64,000 bases of DNA from Casuarina equisetifolia (Eukaryota; Streptophyta; Magnoliopsida; Fagales; Casuarinaceae). The stretch lies in assembly GCA_028551475.1 (NCBI GenBank), contig CM052359.1, positions 16,803,583 to 16,867,582 on the forward strand, read 5' to 3'. Numbering within the stretch: position 1 is the stretch's first letter; every line of letters starts with the position of its first letter. Below are positions 10,800 to 21,933 of this stretch, piece by piece. The notes below the pieces were generated by a model. It saw only the letters and a program-made list of their open reading frames with translations. It was not told the DNA's origin and did no database searches. The position numbers were made by a program, and so were the translations under genes.

Positions 10800-12372
10800 T
10801 GTAAGGTTTATGGCTATCCAAGAAGGGGGGTTGAATTGGATATTTAGAAGATTAGCTTATTTAAATCTTTTCCTTTTTTATTTCTTTATATCAATCACAA
10901 CTAGATGAAATATCACAATAATAATAAAGCATAAAAGAATAAATCAAATCAGAAAATTCACAATCAAGAATTTCACAGTGGTTCGACACTTTTCACCTAC
11001 TTCCACCCTCTTCTCCTTCAACTCAAATTGAGTTAAAATTTGCTTTACTTCAAACAAGGAGAGCACCTCTCCTTCACCTTACAACTCCTTAAAAGGAGTT
11101 ATACAGCTCACGGTTACAAGGTTAAGTTTAGAAAAACCTTAATACATCAAGTTCATTCCTCAAATATATGATATGAGTGAGGATTTAAGCTTATCAAAGA
11201 GCTAATTGAATGTATACAGAGTCAATTCAAGCTTTAATCTTGAAGGCCCCAATTTCACAAATCTAGCATTTCGGATTTACAATAATCTTTATGTGCAAAT
11301 AATGTTATAAGTAATCTAGCACATACAAAGGTCAATCTATCAAATGATATTCACAAGATAACATGTTTAGGGAATATCACCAAAGATTTGCTTTTCCTTC
11401 AAATGTTACCGAACACGACAATAAAAGTAAATCGATGAGGGGTTTTATCTCTTTTGATCAATCAGCAAGAATATATCTCAGCAAGCTCAAATAGTTCATC
11501 CGAAGCTCCCTTTTATAGTAGATACTCAAACGTTGAACATATTAGAATTTTGGTTCAAACCTTTTTGAAATCCTTCCATTGAGATTTGATGGATATGATG
11601 TTGTACTGATGTAGATGATGATTTTCCAATAAGATAACCGTTCTGACACTCAGTCGCCTTACCATTCTTCCCGTTGGAGCTGGCGTCATAGGAGAGAGAT
11701 CGAGAGGAGGAGGATAGCTCTAGGTTGAGATATGCAGCTAGGGCTCCAAGCGTTTGATCATAAGAGCTTACGCTCTTATTTACTCAGGATGCTACCATTT
11801 TGAATAAGTGAACTACTTAGGACACTGCCATTTTGGATAAATGAACTACTCAAGACACTAGGTTTCAAGCTTCGCAGGCTAACCTCTCTCACAGGCTAAA
11901 CTTCTCTTCATGAGCTGAACCTCTCTTCACGGGCTGAACTTCTTTCACAGGCTATGCATATAAATAAGTTTCATGTACCCATATATATAAATATATGGTC
12001 AGTCCAATAAATATGTATACTCCACTATCATAAGCTTTTGCTCTTCAAATACACTATAAGCATACCAATTCCAAGTATCAAAATTCTTTTAACATAACCA
12101 AGAATATAAATTAATCTATTAATTAAGATATTCATAGAGTAAATCAAATTGGCTTTATATTTGATGTTTGATAATAAAATGTAGGAACCCAGCTACTTTA
12201 TAATATCATTAATTGATATTATAATTTACACACCTTTTACTTCCTTTGAGTTTTAATATGTGCACTCACAATTTCATATATTCTATCATATATGCAAATA
12301 TAATTTTCTATTTAACACATATTCAAATAAAATGTTTCTCAATCAAAACATACAAGCACATTATTTTCAACA
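10800..12372 (-). repeat. 3' LTR of copia-2
   Basis: On the + strand it starts TGTAAGGTTTATGG and ends TTTTCAACA, matching 17618-19192 along its length. It contains the hairpin sequence at 12199-12223 and a TATA-like box (- strand) at 11510-11518. Confidence 0.9.
11510..11518 (-). promoter_or_regulatory. TATA-like box in copia-2 3' LTR
   Basis: Reads CTATAAAAG on the - strand, followed by GGAGCTTCGG in the element's sense. The same box is kept at the same place in 18328-18336 and 20033-20041, which supports it as the LTR promoter core. Confidence 0.6.
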
Positions 12373-12388
12373 ATCTCCCCCTTTTTTA
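12373..12388 (-). other. Polypurine tract of copia-2
   Basis: In the element's sense it reads AAAAAAGGGGGAGAT directly before the LTR start TGTTGAAAAT. Equivalent tracts occur at 19239-19252 and 35055-35068. Confidence 0.8.
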
Positions 12389-12828
12389 TGATGACATAAT
12401 TTTCGTACTGAACCAGCTAGCACATATTACTACTCAGATGGCATGACAATTGCATGATACATGTGTCCCAACAATGCATGAATACATTACTATAGTAAGC
12501 ATAAGCCTATCAATTGTTTTGCATAGATATTCATTAAAGCAACATCATAGCAAGTATGTTAATACACACAATAGGATGTAAAAGAGTTTATCCCACGTTC
12601 TGCACTGAAAGTCAGAAATGAAACATACATGTGCTACAATGTACTCTCTCCCCCTTTTTGTTATTAGCAAAAAGAAAATCTTAGTGGAAGATAAGAAAAA
12701 AATGGATAAAAATGAAGAGTATGGCAGCAGAGGCCTGACTTGTTTCGAATGTGTAAAAAGGGTTCCCCCTCAAAATAGTAACCAAATATAAAGCTTCCAA
12801 GCAGGGTAAAACAAATGGCTCACAAAGT
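12389..12828 (-). other. Copia-2 3' noncoding region
   Basis: The stretch between the RNase H stop and the polypurine tract has no supported open frame. It matches the same region of copia-1 (10392-10799 plus 19193-19238), which shows that it belongs to the element. Confidence 0.75.
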
Positions 12829-13600
12829 TTAAGCAATATCATTAAGCAGACACATACCAAGCTCTCTCCAGAGAGTAGAGAATTTGTCATTATCCAATGG
12901 TTTAGTAAAAATATCAGCAAGTTGCTGGTCTGTGCAAACAAATTTAATAGAGATATCTAATTTTTCAACATGGTTACGAATGAAGTGATGTCTTATCTCT
13001 ATATGTTTGGTTTTAGAATGCTGTATTGGACTTTTTGTGAGATTTATTACAGTGGTATTATCACATTTCAATGGAATCTTAGTAAAATAGAGACCATAAT
13101 CTTCTAATTGCTATTTCATCCATAGAATTTGAGCACAACAACTAGCCACAGCTATGTATTCTGCCTCAATGGAAGAAAGAGCAACACTGTTTTGTTTCTT
13201 GGAGTGCCAAGAAACCAGTATATGTCCTAAAATTGACATGTACCACTGGTGCTTTTTCTATCAATTTTACACCTAACATAGTTAGAATCACTAAATGCAT
13301 TTAAATCAAACATAGTATCTTTTGAATACCAAATGCCTAATGTGATTGTATCCTTTAGATACCCAAAAATCCTTTTAACAGCTTTTAAATGTTGTTCCTT
13401 GGGATTAATTAGATTGAAACCATGCACATAACCAAACATTGAACGTGATGTCTGGCCGAGAAGCAATCAAATATAATAAGGAACCAATCATGCCTCTATA
13501 CATTTTAGAATCAACACTAACTCCAACATTATCATATGACAAAGATGTAGATGTGCTCATGGGAGTATTTATTGGTTTAGAGTCATGCATGTTGTATTTC
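12829..13600 (-). pseudogene. Copia-2 RNase H
   Basis: On the - strand: SLSYDNVGVSVDSKMYRGMI, LYLIASRPDITFNV, AVKRIFGYLKDTITLGI, DSNYVRCKIDRKSTSGT, then after a frame change KCDNTTVINLTKSPIQHS and ADIFTKPLDNDKFSTLWREL, ending in the natural stop at 12829-12831. The frame changes between about 13071 and 13250 (a stop also replaces the Gln after EDYG...KQ near 13110), so the domain is broken, although its C-terminus is intact. Confidence 0.88.
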
Positions 13601-14246
13601 TTAAGTCCTTGGTATATTTAGTTTGACTTATGAATATTCCTTTAAGTGTTTGTTTAATTTGGAGTCCAAGAAAATAATTTAATTCACCTATCATACTTAT
13701 CTCAAACTCATGTTTTATAGAATCTACAAATTGTTCACACATAACAGAATTTATAGAACCGAACACAATATCATGAACATAATATCATGAACATAGATTT
13801 GAATAATCAAAATCTACCTTCCCTTTTCTAAAATTTGTATTTAATAGAAAGTTGCTCAGCTTGTCATACCAAGCCCGTGGGGCTTGTTTTAACCCATATA
13901 AAGCTTTGGAAAGCTTGAATACATGATCTGGGCATGTGGGATCTTCAAATCTAGGTGGTTATTCTACATAAACCTTTTCCTTGACAACACCATTTAAAAA
14001 TACACTTTTCACATCCATTTGAAATAATGTAAAATTCATATAACAAGCAAAAGCAAGCAACATCCAAATTGCTTCTAACCTAGCTATGGGAGCAAACGTT
14101 TCATCATAGTCAATTTCTTCTTCTTAACTACCTTGTGCTACCAATCTGCCTTTGTTTCTTGTAATGGTCCTGCACTCATCTAACTTATTTCTGAACACCT
14201 ATTTGGTTCCTATGACCGAATGGTTTTGTGGTCTTGGAACTAATTT
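13601..14246 (-). pseudogene. Copia-2 reverse transcriptase, damaged at the active site
   Basis: The region reads as copia RT in pieces: [69 protein letters not shown]. Compared with copia-1 (about 125-160), a short stretch just upstream of the YVDD motif is missing near 13812. The motif itself is changed to YVHD and followed by a 14-base tandem duplication (13767-13794) that shifts the frame. Stops also occur near 13962 and 14125. This RT cannot be functional. Confidence 0.85.
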
Positions 14247-15931
14247 CTAGACTTTGCTCCTTTCAAATTGATTCAGTTCTTTTTGCATAGTAAGAAACCA
14301 GCTCTCATCTTCAAAAGCTTCATCTACTTTCTTTGGCTCTATTTGACATAAGAAGACTTGATGTTCACATGTGTTATGATATCTAGACTGTATACTTACA
14401 CTATTTACTGGATTTCTTAGAATATGTTGTTGATCTACTTCATTTCTTACTCTAAGAAAGGTAAATTCTCTTGAGTCTAACTCCCCCTTAACGGATACAT
14501 ATTTTTCATTTGCATTTTGTTCTATGGAGTTCATATCAGAATCATCCTTGAATTTTACATGAATAGATTCTTCAACAACTAGAGTTCTCTTATTAAAAAC
14601 TCTGTATGCTTTGCTGGTTTGAGAATAACCTAGAAATATGGCCTCATCACTCTTAGAGTCAAATTTTCCAAGTGACTCTTTTCCATGGTTTAAAACAAAG
14701 CACTTACTTCCAAACACATGAAAGTAGGATATGTTGGGTTTTCTACCAAACTGTAACTCAAATGGAGTCTTCTTCAAGACTGGTCTTAAGAATGCTCTAT
14801 TTGAAATGTAGCAAGCTGCACTTACAGCTTCTCCCCAAAAGTGTTTAGGAAGATTGTATTCACACATCATAGTTCTAGCCATTTCTTGGAGTGTTCTATT
14901 TTTCCTTTCTACAACACCATTTTGTTTAGGTGTCCTTGGTGCTAAAAAATTATGAGATATGCCATTCTTGGAACAGAATTTCTCAAAAAGACAATTTTTG
15001 AACTCACCGCCATGATCTGTCCAAATCTTAACTATGGTAAGATCATTTTCATTTTGGACCATTTTAGAGAAATCAACAAATTTCTCGAATGCTTCATCTT
15101 TCCTAGCAAGTAGATATACCCAGGTATATCTAGTGTAATCATCTACTATGACTAAGGCAAAATACTTTCCATTCATAGTGGCTATCCTTAAAGGACCAAA
15201 CAAATCCATATGTATCATTTCTAACGGTCTTGAGGTAGACACCTTTAATTTTGGTTTAAAACTACTTTGAGTATGTTTCCCTTTCACACAATCATCACAT
15301 AATTGATCTTTATCAAAAGTGAGCTTGGGTAGTCCTCTAACTAGGCCGTTCTCGGATAATTTCTCTAATAATCCTAAACTAGCATGACCAAGTTTTCTAT
15401 GCCATAACCAAGCATCAACACTTTTACTAACAATCAAGCATGTTTGTTTATTTGTCAACTCACTAAGATCAAGCACATAGATATTATCTTTCCTTTCCCA
15501 ATAATTCTCACATTGTTTTTCAAATTTTCAACAAGACAAAGTTCTTTCCCAAATCTGATTTTGAAGTTATTATCACACACTTGACTTATACTTAGTAGAT
15601 TAAATTTCAATTCATCAATATATAGCACATCATATATGAGAAGGGATTTCGGGTTACCTATGGTGCCTATACCTTTAATCCTTCCTTTGGAGTTATCTCC
15701 AAAAGATACAGTACCTCTGGACTTTAACTCAAGTGTTGAAAAGAGCTCCATCATCCTAGTCATATGACGGGAACAACCACTGTCCAGAATCCATAACTCT
15801 TTGTGCTTCTTCTTGTCTATGTTCCTGCTTATATCTTGCAGAAACAAAAATTTGTGTTGAAGATTTTGGTACCCTTTTTTCTTTGGGTCCATGAGTGTTA
15901 TTTCTAATACATTTATCATTTTCTTAGGCAT
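14247..15931 (-). pseudogene. Copia-2 GAG-pre-integrase and integrase (mostly intact)
   Basis: Two overlapping frames. In 15455-15931 the start of Pol reads LWILDSGCSRHMTRMMELFS (the protease-like DSG motif) and LLSISQVCDNNFKIRFG. In 14247-15476 follow the zinc-binding HHCC region (WLWHRKLGHASLG and CDDCVKGKHTQSSFK) and the integrase core: HMDLFGP (first Asp), WTDHGGEF (second Asp), and QNGVVERKNRTLQ (Glu), so the DDE triad is preserved. The C-terminal part has KPNISYFHVFGSKCFVLN. A frameshift joins the two frames near 15470. This is the best preserved integrase in the window. Confidence 0.9.
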
Positions 15932-16121
15932 CTATACTTTTTTGATCTTGTATGTTCTTCTAAGTCTAACTAGACATGTATCAAATGAATGACCACTATA
16001 TTCACAGTAAGAACATTTATGATGCAGCAAGAGTCCACAATCCTTATTATCAAAGAGATTTGTAGGTGTTTTTGTATTTTTTAAGGAATTGTATTATACC
16101 AGCTTTATTGTATACACCTAT

Positions 16122-16475
16122 TTATGATTTTAATATATTATTTAACAAGTTACTTCCTTTTGTAAACTTATGTAATAATATATTCGTTTCATCCAGCTTC
16201 ATTTGAATCTTAGATTTCTCTTTTTTTAATTCTAGAATTTTCATGTTTAGCCTATATGTGTCTCGGTCATATAATTTTTTTGATAAATCAACATGCTTAT
16301 TTTCTAAATGAGAGGAAGTATTAATCAAGGAGCATGTATCAGTCTTAAAAGAAATATTCTCAGAAGCATTTTCATGCATACAAGTCATAGATAATGCCAT
16401 GACAGGTTTATCCTTTTCAGTTTTAGCTTTTACAGATTTATATTTAATCTTCATCTTCTTATATTTTTCTTTCAT
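16122..16475 (-). pseudogene. Copia-2 spacer region between gag zinc knuckle and pol
   Basis: A lysine- and glutamate-rich frame (MKEKYKKMKIKYKSVKAKTE, then LEKDK-like repeats and NLLNNILKS) with predicted coiled-coil character. It corresponds to 30840-31130 in copia-A2 (MKDKYKKLKAKYK), so it is a conserved part of this family's Gag-Pol rather than noise. Function unknown. Confidence 0.6.
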
Positions 16476-16639
16476 TTTTGTTGCATACTTAACCAGATAA
16501 AAAAAAAAGCAGTTTCAATGTCACCACTAAGATTTGTTTCGAGTTCAGAATCACTTACCTCGAGTTCTTCTTCTATTGTTGCATTTACGATTAAGTAAAG
16601 ATAGGCGACTTCTTCTTGTTCTTCTTCATCTAATGAGGA

Positions 16640-17554
16640 GCTCTCATCATCCTAGGTAGCAATCATTGCCTTCTTCTTTCCTTTATTATTCTTCTTCTTG
16701 AGTGAGGGGCAATCGGCTTTGATATGTCCAGGCTTTCTACACTCATAGCATAAGTTATCCTTAGATTCATATGCTTCATTTCTTCTAGGTTGTCCTTTAT
16801 TTCTTCCTAGACCCTTTTTAAGATATTTTCTAAATCTTCTAGCTATAAGAGCAATCTCATCATTTTCTGACTCAACCTCTTTCTTTTCTATTTCTACTTT
16901 TAGAGCAAGTGACCTTCTATTCTCTTTTTCTTTTACTCTCCTAATTAATTGCATTTCATGAGTCTTTAGTGATCCTAGTAAATCATCTAATGTTAGACTA
17001 TCTAGATCATGTGCTTCTTCTATGGCCATTTTCTTAGGATCCTAGCTCTCGGGTAGAGATACTAGCATTTTTCTAACCATTTCTTCATTTGTGTAAGTCT
17101 TACCTAACAACCTAAGTTCAGATATTATTTCTATAAATCTACCAAACATGTCACTAATAGTTTCGGATTCAAGCATAGTAAACAATTCGTAGTCATGAGT
17201 GAGCATGGTTACCTTAGATGACTTAACTTTCTTTGTACCTTCAAATATGACTTCTAATTTATCCCATATTTCCTTACCTATGAGGCAAGATGACACCTTA
17301 TTAAATTCATGAGCTTTTAACCCACTATAAATCATGTTTACAACTTTAGCATTTATTCCTATGATTTTAGCTTCATTTTTACTCCATTCATCAGTTTCGG
17401 GTAAAGTAGTACCCTTTCTGATTATCTGCCAAGCTTCAGGGTCTTGATCGACAATGAAGACTTGCATGAGTTACTTCCAATGTCTATAATTTATCCCATT
17501 AAACAAAGGTGGTTTATTATACCCCATAACAACTACTCCTTTCTCCATAGCCAT
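16640..17554 (-). pseudogene. Copia-2 gag with early stop and zinc knuckle
   Basis: The likely original start is the ATG near 17552-17554 (MAMEKGVVVMGYNKPPLFNG). The gag core is in 17042-17467: EIWDKLEVIFEGTKKVKSSK, YELFTMLESETISDMFGRF, LLGKTYTNEEMVRKMLVSLP. After a TAG in place of Trp near 17042, 16652-17029 continues with KMAIEEAHDLDSLTLDDLLG and the knuckle CYECRKPGHIKADC (CX2CX4HX4C). An in-frame TAA at 17471-17473, after YRHWK, separates the N-terminus from the rest; the same stop is present in copia-A2. Confidence 0.85.
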
Positions 17555-17595
17555 GTAAATGGATCTACTCTAGGATGTTAAGCTTTTAAGTTAGA

Positions 17596-17615
17596 GAACC
17601 TGGCTCTAGATACTA
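17596..17615 (-). other. Primer binding site of copia-2, initiator tRNA-Met type
   Basis: In the element's sense, near the LTR end, it reads TAGTATCTAGAGCCAGGTTC, a mutated form of the usual copia primer site TGGTATCAGAGC followed by CAGGTTC. Confidence 0.75.
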
Positions 17616-17617
17616 AT

Positions 17618-19192
17618 TATAGGATTTATGGCTATCCAAGAAGGGGGGTTGAATTGGATATTTACAAGCTTAGCTTATTTAAATCTTTCCCTTTTTGATT
17701 TCTTTATTGTAATCACAACTAGATGTAATATCACAATAATAATAAAGCATAAAAGAATAAATCAGATTAGAAAATTTACAATCAAGAACTTCACAGTGGT
17801 TCAGCACTTTTTACCTACTTCCACCCTCTTCTTCTTCAACTTAAACCGAGTTGAAATATGCTTTACTTCAAACAAGGAGAGCACCTCTCCTTCACCTTAC
17901 AACTCCTCAAAAAGAGTTATACAGCTCACATTTACAAGGTTAGGTTTACAAAAACCTTAATACACCAAGCTCATCCCTCAAATATATGATATGAGTGAGG
18001 ATTTAAGCTTATGAAAGAGCTAATTGAATGTATACAAAGTCAATTCAAGCTCTAATCTTGAAGGCCCCAATTTCAAAAATCTAGGGTTTTGGATTTACAA
18101 TAATCTTTATGTGTAAATAATGTTATAAGTAACTAGCATATGCAAAGATCAACCTATCAAATGATATTCACAAGATAACAAGTTTAGGGAATATCACCGA
18201 AGATTTGCTTTTCCTTCAAATGTTATCGAACATGGCAATAAGAGCAAATCAATGAGGGCTTTTATCTCTTTTGATCAAATCAGCAAGAATATATCTCAAC
18301 AAGCTCAAATAGTTCATTCGAAGCTCCCTTTTATAGTAGATACTCAAATGTTTAACATATTACGGTTTTGGTTCAAACCTTTTTGAAATCCTTCCATTGA
18401 GATTTGATGGATACGACGTTGTACTTATGCAGATGATGATTTTCCAACAAGATAACCATTCTGACACTCAGTCGCCTCACCATTCTTCCTGTTGAAGCTG
18501 GCATCGCAGGAGAGAGATTGAGAGGAGGAGGATAGCTCTAGGTCGAGATATGCGGCTAGGGCTCCAGGCATTCGATCATAAAAGCTTATGCTCTTATTTG
18601 CTCAGGACGCTGCCATTTTGGATAAGTGAACTGCTTAAGACGCTGCCATTTTGGATAAGTGAACTGCTCAAGACGTTGGGCTTCAAGCTTCGCGGGCTGA
18701 CCTATCTTCACGGGCTGAACTTCTCTTCACGGGCTGAACCTCTCTTCACAAGCTGAACTTCTTTCACGGGCTATGCATATAAATAAGTTTCATGTACCCA
18801 TATATATAAATATATGGTCAGTCCAATGAATATGTATACTCCACTATCATAAGCTTTTGCTTTTCAAATACACCTATAAGCATACCATTTCCAAGTATCA
18901 AAATTCTTTTAACATAACCAAGAACATAAATTAATCTATTAATTAAGATATTCATAGAGCAAATCAAATTGGCTTCATATTTGATGTTTGATAATAAAAT
19001 GTAGGAACCCGGCTACTTTATAATATCATTAATTGATATTATAAGTTACACACCTTTTACTTCCTTTGAGTTTTAATATGTGCACTCACAATTTCATATA
19101 TTCTATCATATATGCAAATATAATTTTCTATTTAACATATATTTAAATAAAATTTTTATCAATCAAAACATACAAGCACATGATTTTCAACA
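17618..19192 (-). repeat. 5' LTR of copia-2
   Basis: Matches 10800-12372. The terminal TG is changed to TA at 17618. It contains the hairpin sequence (19019-19043) and a TATA-like box. The open frames at 17628-17960 and 18550-18756 are LTR sequence and are not genes. Confidence 0.9.
18328..18336 (-). promoter_or_regulatory. TATA-like box in copia-2 5' LTR
   Basis: CTATAAAAG on the - strand in the same context as the other LTR copies (11510-11518 and 20033-20041). In the 5' LTR this would be the element promoter, reading towards lower coordinates. Confidence 0.6.
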
Positions 19193-19252
19193 ATATGTGC
19201 TAGTTGGTTGGATTCAATATGAAAATTTTGTCGTCATCAAAAAAGGGGAGAT
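19193..19252 (+). other. Copia-1 3' noncoding region (part 2) and polypurine tract
   Basis: The 60 bases continue the copia-1 region cut at 10799 (ATATGTGCTAGTTGG...) and end with the polypurine tract AAAAAAGGGGAGAT (19239-19252) directly before the LTR. Confidence 0.8.
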
Positions 19253-20754
19253 TGTTGAAAATCTTGTGTTTGTATGTTTTGATAGAGAAAAATTTTAATA
19301 TATATGAATATATGTTGAATATGTGAAATTATGTGCGCATATTAAAAATTCAAAGGAAGTCAAAGTTGTAAAAATTATAATATCAATTAATGATATTATA
19401 AAGTAGCTGGGTTTCTACATTTTATTATCAAATATCAAATATGAAGTCAATTTGATTTATCTATGCATATTTTAATTAGTAGCTTAATTCATATTATTGG
19501 TTATATTAAAGAAATTTGATACTTGGAATTGGTGTGTTTATAGGTACATTTGAAAAGCAAAGGCTTATTACATTAGAGTATACATATTCGTTGGACCAAC
19601 CATATATCTATATTATGGATACATGAAACATATATATATATCTGGAGCCCATGAAGCTAAGGCCATGAAAGTGCAGCTTGCGAAACCGGAGCCCATGAGA
19701 TGCAAAACCAGAGCCCATGTGAAGTTGAAGCCTAGTGCCTTTCACTTATACAAAATGGCAGCGTCTTGAGCATATAAGAGCTTAAGCTCTTATGATCGAA
19801 CTCGTTTGAAGCCCTAGCCGCATACTCAACTAAAGCTACCTTCCTTCTCTCGATCTCTCTCGCAATGTTCACTCCAACAGGAAGAATGATGAAGTGACTA
19901 AGTGTCAGAATGGCTATTTTGCTGAAAAATCACCATCTATAGTTGTGTGACATCGTGTCTATCAAATCTCAATGGAAGAAGTTCAAAAAGGTTTGAACCA
20001 AAACCCTAACGTGTTCAAGGTTTGAATATCTACTATAAAAGGGAGCTTCGGATCAGTATTTAGGGCTTGCTGAGATACATTCCTATTGATTTGATCAAAA
20101 GAGATTAAAGCCCTCATTGATTTGTTCTTGTTGCCGTGTTCTTTGATCTTTGAAGAAAAAGGAAATCTTCGGTGATATTTCCTAAATTCATTATCTTGTA
20201 AATATCATTTGATAGATTGATCTTTGCATGTGCTAGATTATCTGAAACAATATTTGCACATAAAGATCATTGTAAATCTGCAACCCTAGATTTGTGAAAT
20301 TTAGGGATTTCATGATTAGAGCTTGAATTAATTCTGTATACATTCAATTAGCTCTCTAATAAGCTTAAATCCTCACTCATATCATATATTCAAGGAATTA
20401 GCTTGATGTATTAAGGTTTTTATAAACCTAACTCTGTAACCGTGAGCTGTATAACTCCTTTTGAGGAGTTGCAGGGTGAAAGAGAGGTGCTCTCCTAGTT
20501 TGAAGTAAAGTAGACTTCAACTTGGTTTAAGTAGAAGGAGAGGAGAGTGAAAGTAGGTGAAAAGTGTCAAACCACCGTGAAATTCTTAAGTGTGATTTTT
20601 CTAATCTGATTTATATTCTTATGCTTTGATATTACTGTGATATTTAATCTTGTCGTGATTGCTAAGCAAGAAATTAAAAAAATCTTTTAAATTAGCTAAG
20701 CTTCTAAATATCCAATTCAAACCCCTTATTCTTGGATAGCCATAAAACCTAACA
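19253..20754 (+). repeat. 3' LTR of copia-1
   Basis: Starts TGTTGAAAATC and ends AAAACCTAACA. It is homologous, in inverted orientation, to the copia-2 LTR that ends only 60 bases away. It contains the hairpin at 19376-19400 and the TATA-like box at 20033-20041. The right flank is the RNase H of copia-B, so copia-1 was inserted in that element; the left target duplication lies outside the window. Confidence 0.9.
20033..20041 (+). promoter_or_regulatory. TATA-like box in copia-1 LTR
   Basis: CTATAAAAG followed by GGAGCTTCGG. It is conserved in the copia-2 LTRs despite divergence around it. Confidence 0.6.
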
Positions 20755-21350
20755 TGAAGCACATCCTAGAAAAGTTCACTTGTCACTAATCAAACGTATC
20801 TTTAGATATCTAAAAGATGCTTCAAATCTAGGATTATGGTATCCTAAGGAATCTAATTTTGATTTGCACTCTTATAGTGATGTTGATTATGCTGGATGCA
20901 AAATGGATAGAAAAAGTACTAGTGGTGTGTGTCATTTTCTAGGAAACATGCTTATTTCTTGGTATTCTAAAAAGCAAAACAATGTTTCTATATCCACCAC
21001 GGAAGCTAAATACCTGGCTACTACCAGTTGCTATGCACAAGTTTTGTGGATGAAACAATAACTTGCTGATTTTGAAATGTGTGTGAAAACTGTCCCACTT
21101 AAATGTGATAATACTAATGCTATAAATCTTACCAAAAATCCTGTACAACACTAAAAAAACTAAACATATAGAAATTAGATGTCATTTTATCCAAGATCAT
21201 ATGGCCAAGAAAGACATTCAAGTAGAATTTGTTAGAACTAAATTACAGATTGCAAATATTTTTACTAAGCCACTTGATAAGGACAGATTTTATCAACTCC
21301 AACATGACCTGGGTATATGTACTGCTAACAACTTAAATCTTTTAGTTTAA
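20755..21350 (+). pseudogene. Copia-B RNase H (5' part cut off by copia-1)
   Basis: The frame reads LIKRIFRYLKDASNLGLWY, SDVDYAGCKMDRKSTSGVCH, STTEAKYLATTSCYAQVLWM, then after a stop at 21059-21061 KCDNTNAINLTKNPVQH. After a frameshift in an A-run near 21153, IFTKPLDKDRFYQLQHDL leads to a stop at 21348-21350. It begins mid-domain at the copia-1 LTR border, so the rest of the element lies upstream of copia-1, outside the window. Sequence and 3' LTR differ from copia-1, so it is a separate family. Confidence 0.85.
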
Positions 21351-21933
21351 TTCAATTTTTTTAGTGGTTTTTTTCTATTTATTTCACCTAGGCTTTTGAG
21401 AATGTTGTTGAAAGGTCTTCCTATACTTTGTTCACACCTATTTTTTTGGCAGATCTTGATGTAAGGGGGAGTATCGATTGGACCTTATCAGCCACTCAAT
21501 ATTGTGTTAAGAAAAGCATTCTCACAGGGAGTTTTCATTTCTCTTTCACTCTCTACTCTCCTCTTGTATTTTGTGCTTTGGTTGTACTTATTTTCTATGA
21601 ATTTGTTTTTTGTTATACTTCCCATTCCCATCATCTCTTTCACTTCACTTAGTTGCAAATTTTTTAGGGGAGGTCTTCCAATCACAAGTCAACAATTTTT
21701 CTCTAGCTGATCCTTTTTTATGTTGACAAAAAGGGGGCCAAATACATGTTTTTTAATGTCCCAAAGAAACTTTGTTTCATTGGCACAAGAAAATCGATTC
21801 ATTACACTCTATATGTACTTGAATTGATAAACTTTTGCATTGTTTCTCTAATCAAAAGTTTTTGTGTGATGGTTGCATTGTGTGAGAAATAGTTTTTCAG
21901 TTAAAGTTTTATCCCCAACAAAAAGGAGAAGAT
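21351..21933 (+). other. Copia-B 3' noncoding region and polypurine tract
   Basis: No supported gene. The open frames at 21428-21652 and 21504-21710 are short and have no recognisable content. It ends with the purine tract AAAAAGGAGAAGAT (21920-21933) next to the LTR. Confidence 0.65.

Larger units (their letters stand above)
10800..19192 (-). mobile_element. Copia-2: complete-length Ty1/copia element, - strand, nested in copia-1
   Basis: Two LTRs of about 1.57 kb (10800-12372 and 17618-19192) flank gag, integrase, RT and RNase H on the - strand, with an initiator-tRNA-Met-type primer site next to the right LTR and a polypurine tract next to the left LTR. The flanks join almost perfectly into the copia-1 noncoding region (GAGTAGTAA then ATATGTGCTAG), so the insertion is certain, although no clean 5-bp duplication remains. 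The LTRs differ by eye more than those of the Athila-like element, so this copy is probably older. It is defective in gag (stops) and in RT (active-site damage). Confidence 0.9.
1..20754 (+). mobile_element. Copia-1: Ty1/copia element, 5' end outside window, split by two nested elements
   Basis: The element survives as three + strand pieces that read on from one another: 1-263 (reverse transcriptase), 9523-10799 (rest of RT, RNase H, 3' noncoding region) and 19193-20754 (end of the noncoding region, polypurine tract, 3' LTR). The pieces are separated by an Athila-like element (264-9517) and by copia-2 (10800-19192). The order was established by matching each piece to the related copies copia-2 and copia-A2, in which the same stretches are contiguous. 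The coding region is frameshifted, so this copy is dead. LTRs of about 1.5 kb and a long noncoding stretch after pol resemble large copia lineages; the exact lineage is not assigned. Confidence 0.85.

Noticed and set aside
10795-19197. Exact 5-bp target duplication for copia-2
   Set aside because: The flanks GTAAC and ATATG do not match. The empty-site join is clear from related copies, but the duplication has decayed or was lost.
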